Positions 62,510 through 64,000 of a stretch of DNA of 64,000 nt are shown here, piece by piece (within the stretch, counting starts at the first letter, position 1; each line of letters opens with the position of its first letter). Below the pieces are notes generated by a model. That model was not told where the DNA came from and searched no databases. It saw only the letters and a program-made list of their open reading frames with translations. The stretch covers positions 2,914,001-2,978,000 of the forward strand of contig CP159477.1 in the NCBI GenBank assembly GCA_042140185.1, written 5' to 3'. The stretch is from JANSXG01 sp024743075. Lineage in GTDB: Bacteria; Planctomycetota; Phycisphaerae; Phycisphaerales; UBA1924. The position numbers and the translations under genes are program-made.

Positions 62510-63343
62510 ATGCTTGCGATGATGACGAGCGCGTGCCTGGCGGCCGCGGCGATGACGGCTCAGCCGACGCTGGATGAACCGGCACAGATCATGGTGGAGT
62601 TCCGGCTGCTCGAAGCGGATATGACGACAGGTCGTACTTGGGTTGCGGGACCCGCCGAACAGCAATCCGGGCCCAGTATCCTGTTCTCGAACGACGGGAG
62701 GATGGAGCTTGGCGGGGGAGGCCTGCGATCCACTTCCCTGAAGTCGGGCAACTTGCACGTCACACTTACCGACGGCGGGACGATCGAAGTCGCTGGGTGG
62801 CGGTACACCGTAGGTGGGCCGAACGATGGCATTGAGGATTCGCCGTTCACAGTCTTGAGCGCACCCAAGGTACTCGTGCTCGACGGGCAGGCGGCCTCGG
62901 TGAGCATCGGCAAGGCCGTGGAGTATCTCGAGCCGGCCGGCGAAGAGGGTCTGTTCCGCGTCGTGACAAGCGAAGAGGCCAACGAAGGAGTGTCGTTCAC
63001 GGTGACGCCGAAGCTCCGCGCGGACTACTCGGTGCTGATGGATCCGATCGAGTTCGAGTTCAGGGAGATCGCCGAGCGTGAGCGGGTGGATGGCCTGAAC
63101 ATGAAGCACATCGGCAAGCCGGTGATGCGGACGGTGACGCAGCGGGCTTCGGTGATCGTCGGGCGGGATGAGACGGTGCTGATCCCGGTGGTGCACAGCG
63201 ACTTCACCGAGCGTCCGCTGCTGCTGCTGGTGCGTCCGCGTGTCGTGCTCGATGCGCCGGACCCGCAGGACGCGACCGGGCAAAGCGAAGACGCGCCCGA
63301 AGGTTCGGGTGTGTCAGATAAGGGATCGGAGTCGCCGGAATGA
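62510..63343 (+). CDS. Secretin-like domain protein in ECF operon
   Basis: 277 residues; AAGGAG upstream fits ATG 62510 (or 62507). A short signal peptide (MLAMMTSACLAAAAMTAQPT) is followed by a region like the secretin core: SAPKVLVLDGQAASVSIGKA, then SFTVTPKLRADYSVLMDPIE, and IVGRDETVLIPVVHSDFTER with LLLLVRPRVVLDAP. The N0-N3 domains of a true secretin are absent. It may be a periplasmic sensor or output of the sigma/anti-sigma pair. Confidence 0.6.
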   Translation: MLAMMTSACLAAAAMTAQPTLDEPAQIMVEFRLLEADMTTGRTWVAGPAEQQSGPSILFSNDGRMELGGGGLRSTSLKSGNLHVTLTDGGTIEVAGWRYTVGGPNDGIEDSPFTVLSAPKVLVLDGQAASVSIGKAVEYLEPAGEEGLFRVVTSEEANEGVSFTVTPKLRADYSVLMDPIEFEFREIAERERVDGLNMKHIGKPVMRTVTQRASVIVGRDETVLIPVVHSDFTERPLLLLVRPRVVLDAPDPQDATGQSEDAPEGSGVSDKGSESPE

Positions 63344-63346
63344 CGC

Positions 63347-64000
63347 TCAGTTGATCGCGTGCTGGAGCGCGATCAGCGAGTAGGCGGTGATGAGGACCGG
63401 GTTGTCCTCCATCCAGCGGTCATCGATCGAGCGGAACGAGCCGTCCTCGTTCTGAAGTTCGTCAAGCTTGTCGATGAGATCGTTGGCCCAGTCGCGACGA
63501 TCCTCAAGCCGGATAACCATCTTGAAGGTCTCCGAACCGGACTTGGCGGTTTCATCACCCTCGGATTGGCTCGTGTGGCCCGGGATTTCGACGATCTCAT
63601 ACAAACGCCCGTCCACGAGCTTCGCGTTCTGGAAAGTCAGACTCGACTCCACACGACCGAGTGTGCCGAACACGACGGGACGGTCGAACGTGTACTCGAC
63701 ACCGTTCGCATCGACACCTGTGTCGAGCGCGACCTCGATCTGCTCGCCCTCACGCACGGTGTACTCACCCGTTGAAAAAGTCAGTTCTACCGGGATGCCG
63801 AGCGTGCCGATCTGGTCCAGCCCCCAAGCATCCAGCGCACGGCTCATCATGATCAGGAAGTAGTAGTAGCCGTCGGAGCCGATGCCCGGGTTCTCCTCGA
63901 GGGTGTAGTTCTCGCGGATCCAGTCATAGGCGGCCTGCACGCGCGGGTCGTCCCGGTCGAGATCGGCGTAGATGTAGCTCTTGAAACCGGCATAGGTCAC
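63347..64000 (-). CDS. Prenyltransferase/squalene-oxidase repeat protein (partial, cut by window edge)
   Basis: Only the C-terminal 217 residues are inside the window, and the start is not. RVQAAYDWIRENYTLEENPG, DGYYYFLIMMSRALDAWG and the QNEDGSFRSIDDRWMEDNPV motif (Q..DGSF) match the alpha-alpha barrel repeats of squalene-hopene cyclase/prenyltransferase-type proteins. The last repeat ends ITAYSLIALQHAIN. The missing part decides whether it is an enzyme or a repeat protein. Confidence 0.7.
   Translation of the reverse strand: MTYAGFKSYIYADLDRDDPRVQAAYDWIRENYTLEENPGIGSDGYYYFLIMMSRALDAWGLDQIGTLGIPVELTFSTGEYTVREGEQIEVALDTGVDANGVEYTFDRPVVFGTLGRVESSLTFQNAKLVDGRLYEIVEIPGHTSQSEGDETAKSGSETFKMVIRLEDRRDWANDLIDKLDELQNEDGSFRSIDDRWMEDNPVLITAYSLIALQHAIN

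Noticed and set aside
1..64000. tRNA or rRNA genes
   Set aside because: No cloverleaf-like or rRNA-conserved segments were recognised by eye; a covariance-model scan would be needed to be certain.

Overview
The window is GC-rich chromosomal DNA that looks planctomycetal, probably from the Phycisphaerae/Phycisphaerales. The reasons are a lysine-rich histone-H1-like protein, a long PDZ-loaded RseP beside Dxr and an RNase E/G with large basic and acidic extensions, a DeoC/aldehyde-dehydrogenase cluster with a second short dehydrogenase, a DUF6677-like membrane protein, many secreted proteins of unknown function, and a small SU10-type (DUF5309-like) capsid cluster. This assignment rests on gene content read by eye, not on a search.

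Layout. 0.1-0.7 kb: a stress protein with a strong terminator. 0.8-7.6 kb (minus strand): a compact phage-derived head/tail module. Read in transcription order it holds a portal protein, a protein in the scaffold position, an SU10-like major capsid protein, a connector-like protein, two tail/neck-type proteins, a holin-like protein and two lipoproteins. I see no terminase, integrase or tail-fibre gene. A 136-bp element precedes the portal gene and recurs 18.6 kb away (26.3 kb) ahead of another accessory gene. 7.8-22.9 kb: housekeeping and secreted functions (SecD-like lipoprotein, AhpD-like, GH57, 2-hydroxyacid dehydrogenase, M16 peptidase homologue, histone-like protein, ferredoxin, a three-gene membrane operon, two secreted paralogues, glycine C-acetyltransferase, PilZ protein). 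23.7-26.5 kb: an accessory island in which an MmeI-like DNA methyltransferase is reduced to its two ends, with an HNH endonuclease and a small gene between them. 26.6-36.7 kb: an FG-GAP secreted protein, a trypsin-like protease, a large secreted protein, membrane proteins, a diguanylate cyclase and a SIMPL protein. 35.1-40.0 kb: deoC and an aldehyde dehydrogenase, then a RAYT transposase, the SIMPL gene and a short aldehyde dehydrogenase. 40.1-56.2 kb: hydrolase, rseP, dxr, rne and ptsI (all minus strand), divergent rho, secreted and membrane proteins, rpsI and rplM. 56.6-64.0 kb: CPBP protease, M32 carboxypeptidase, a degenerate metallo-beta-lactamase-fold protein, an ECF sigma / anti-sigma / secretin-like operon, and the end of a prenyltransferase-repeat protein.

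Two things overlay this map. First, at least four short palindromic repeat families (called REP-A to REP-D here) are scattered between genes, often as inverted pairs. Two single-domain HUH transposases (RAYTs) are each bordered by their own family: RAYT-1 by REP-A and RAYT-2 by REP-B. Second, more than a dozen genes, including rho, rne and the capsid gene, are broken by single shifts of reading frame. Most look like loss of one base. Because essential genes are hit as often as accessory ones, I read these as assembly indels. For such genes I give the full span and the approximate breakpoint.

No tRNA, rRNA or CRISPR array was recognised.
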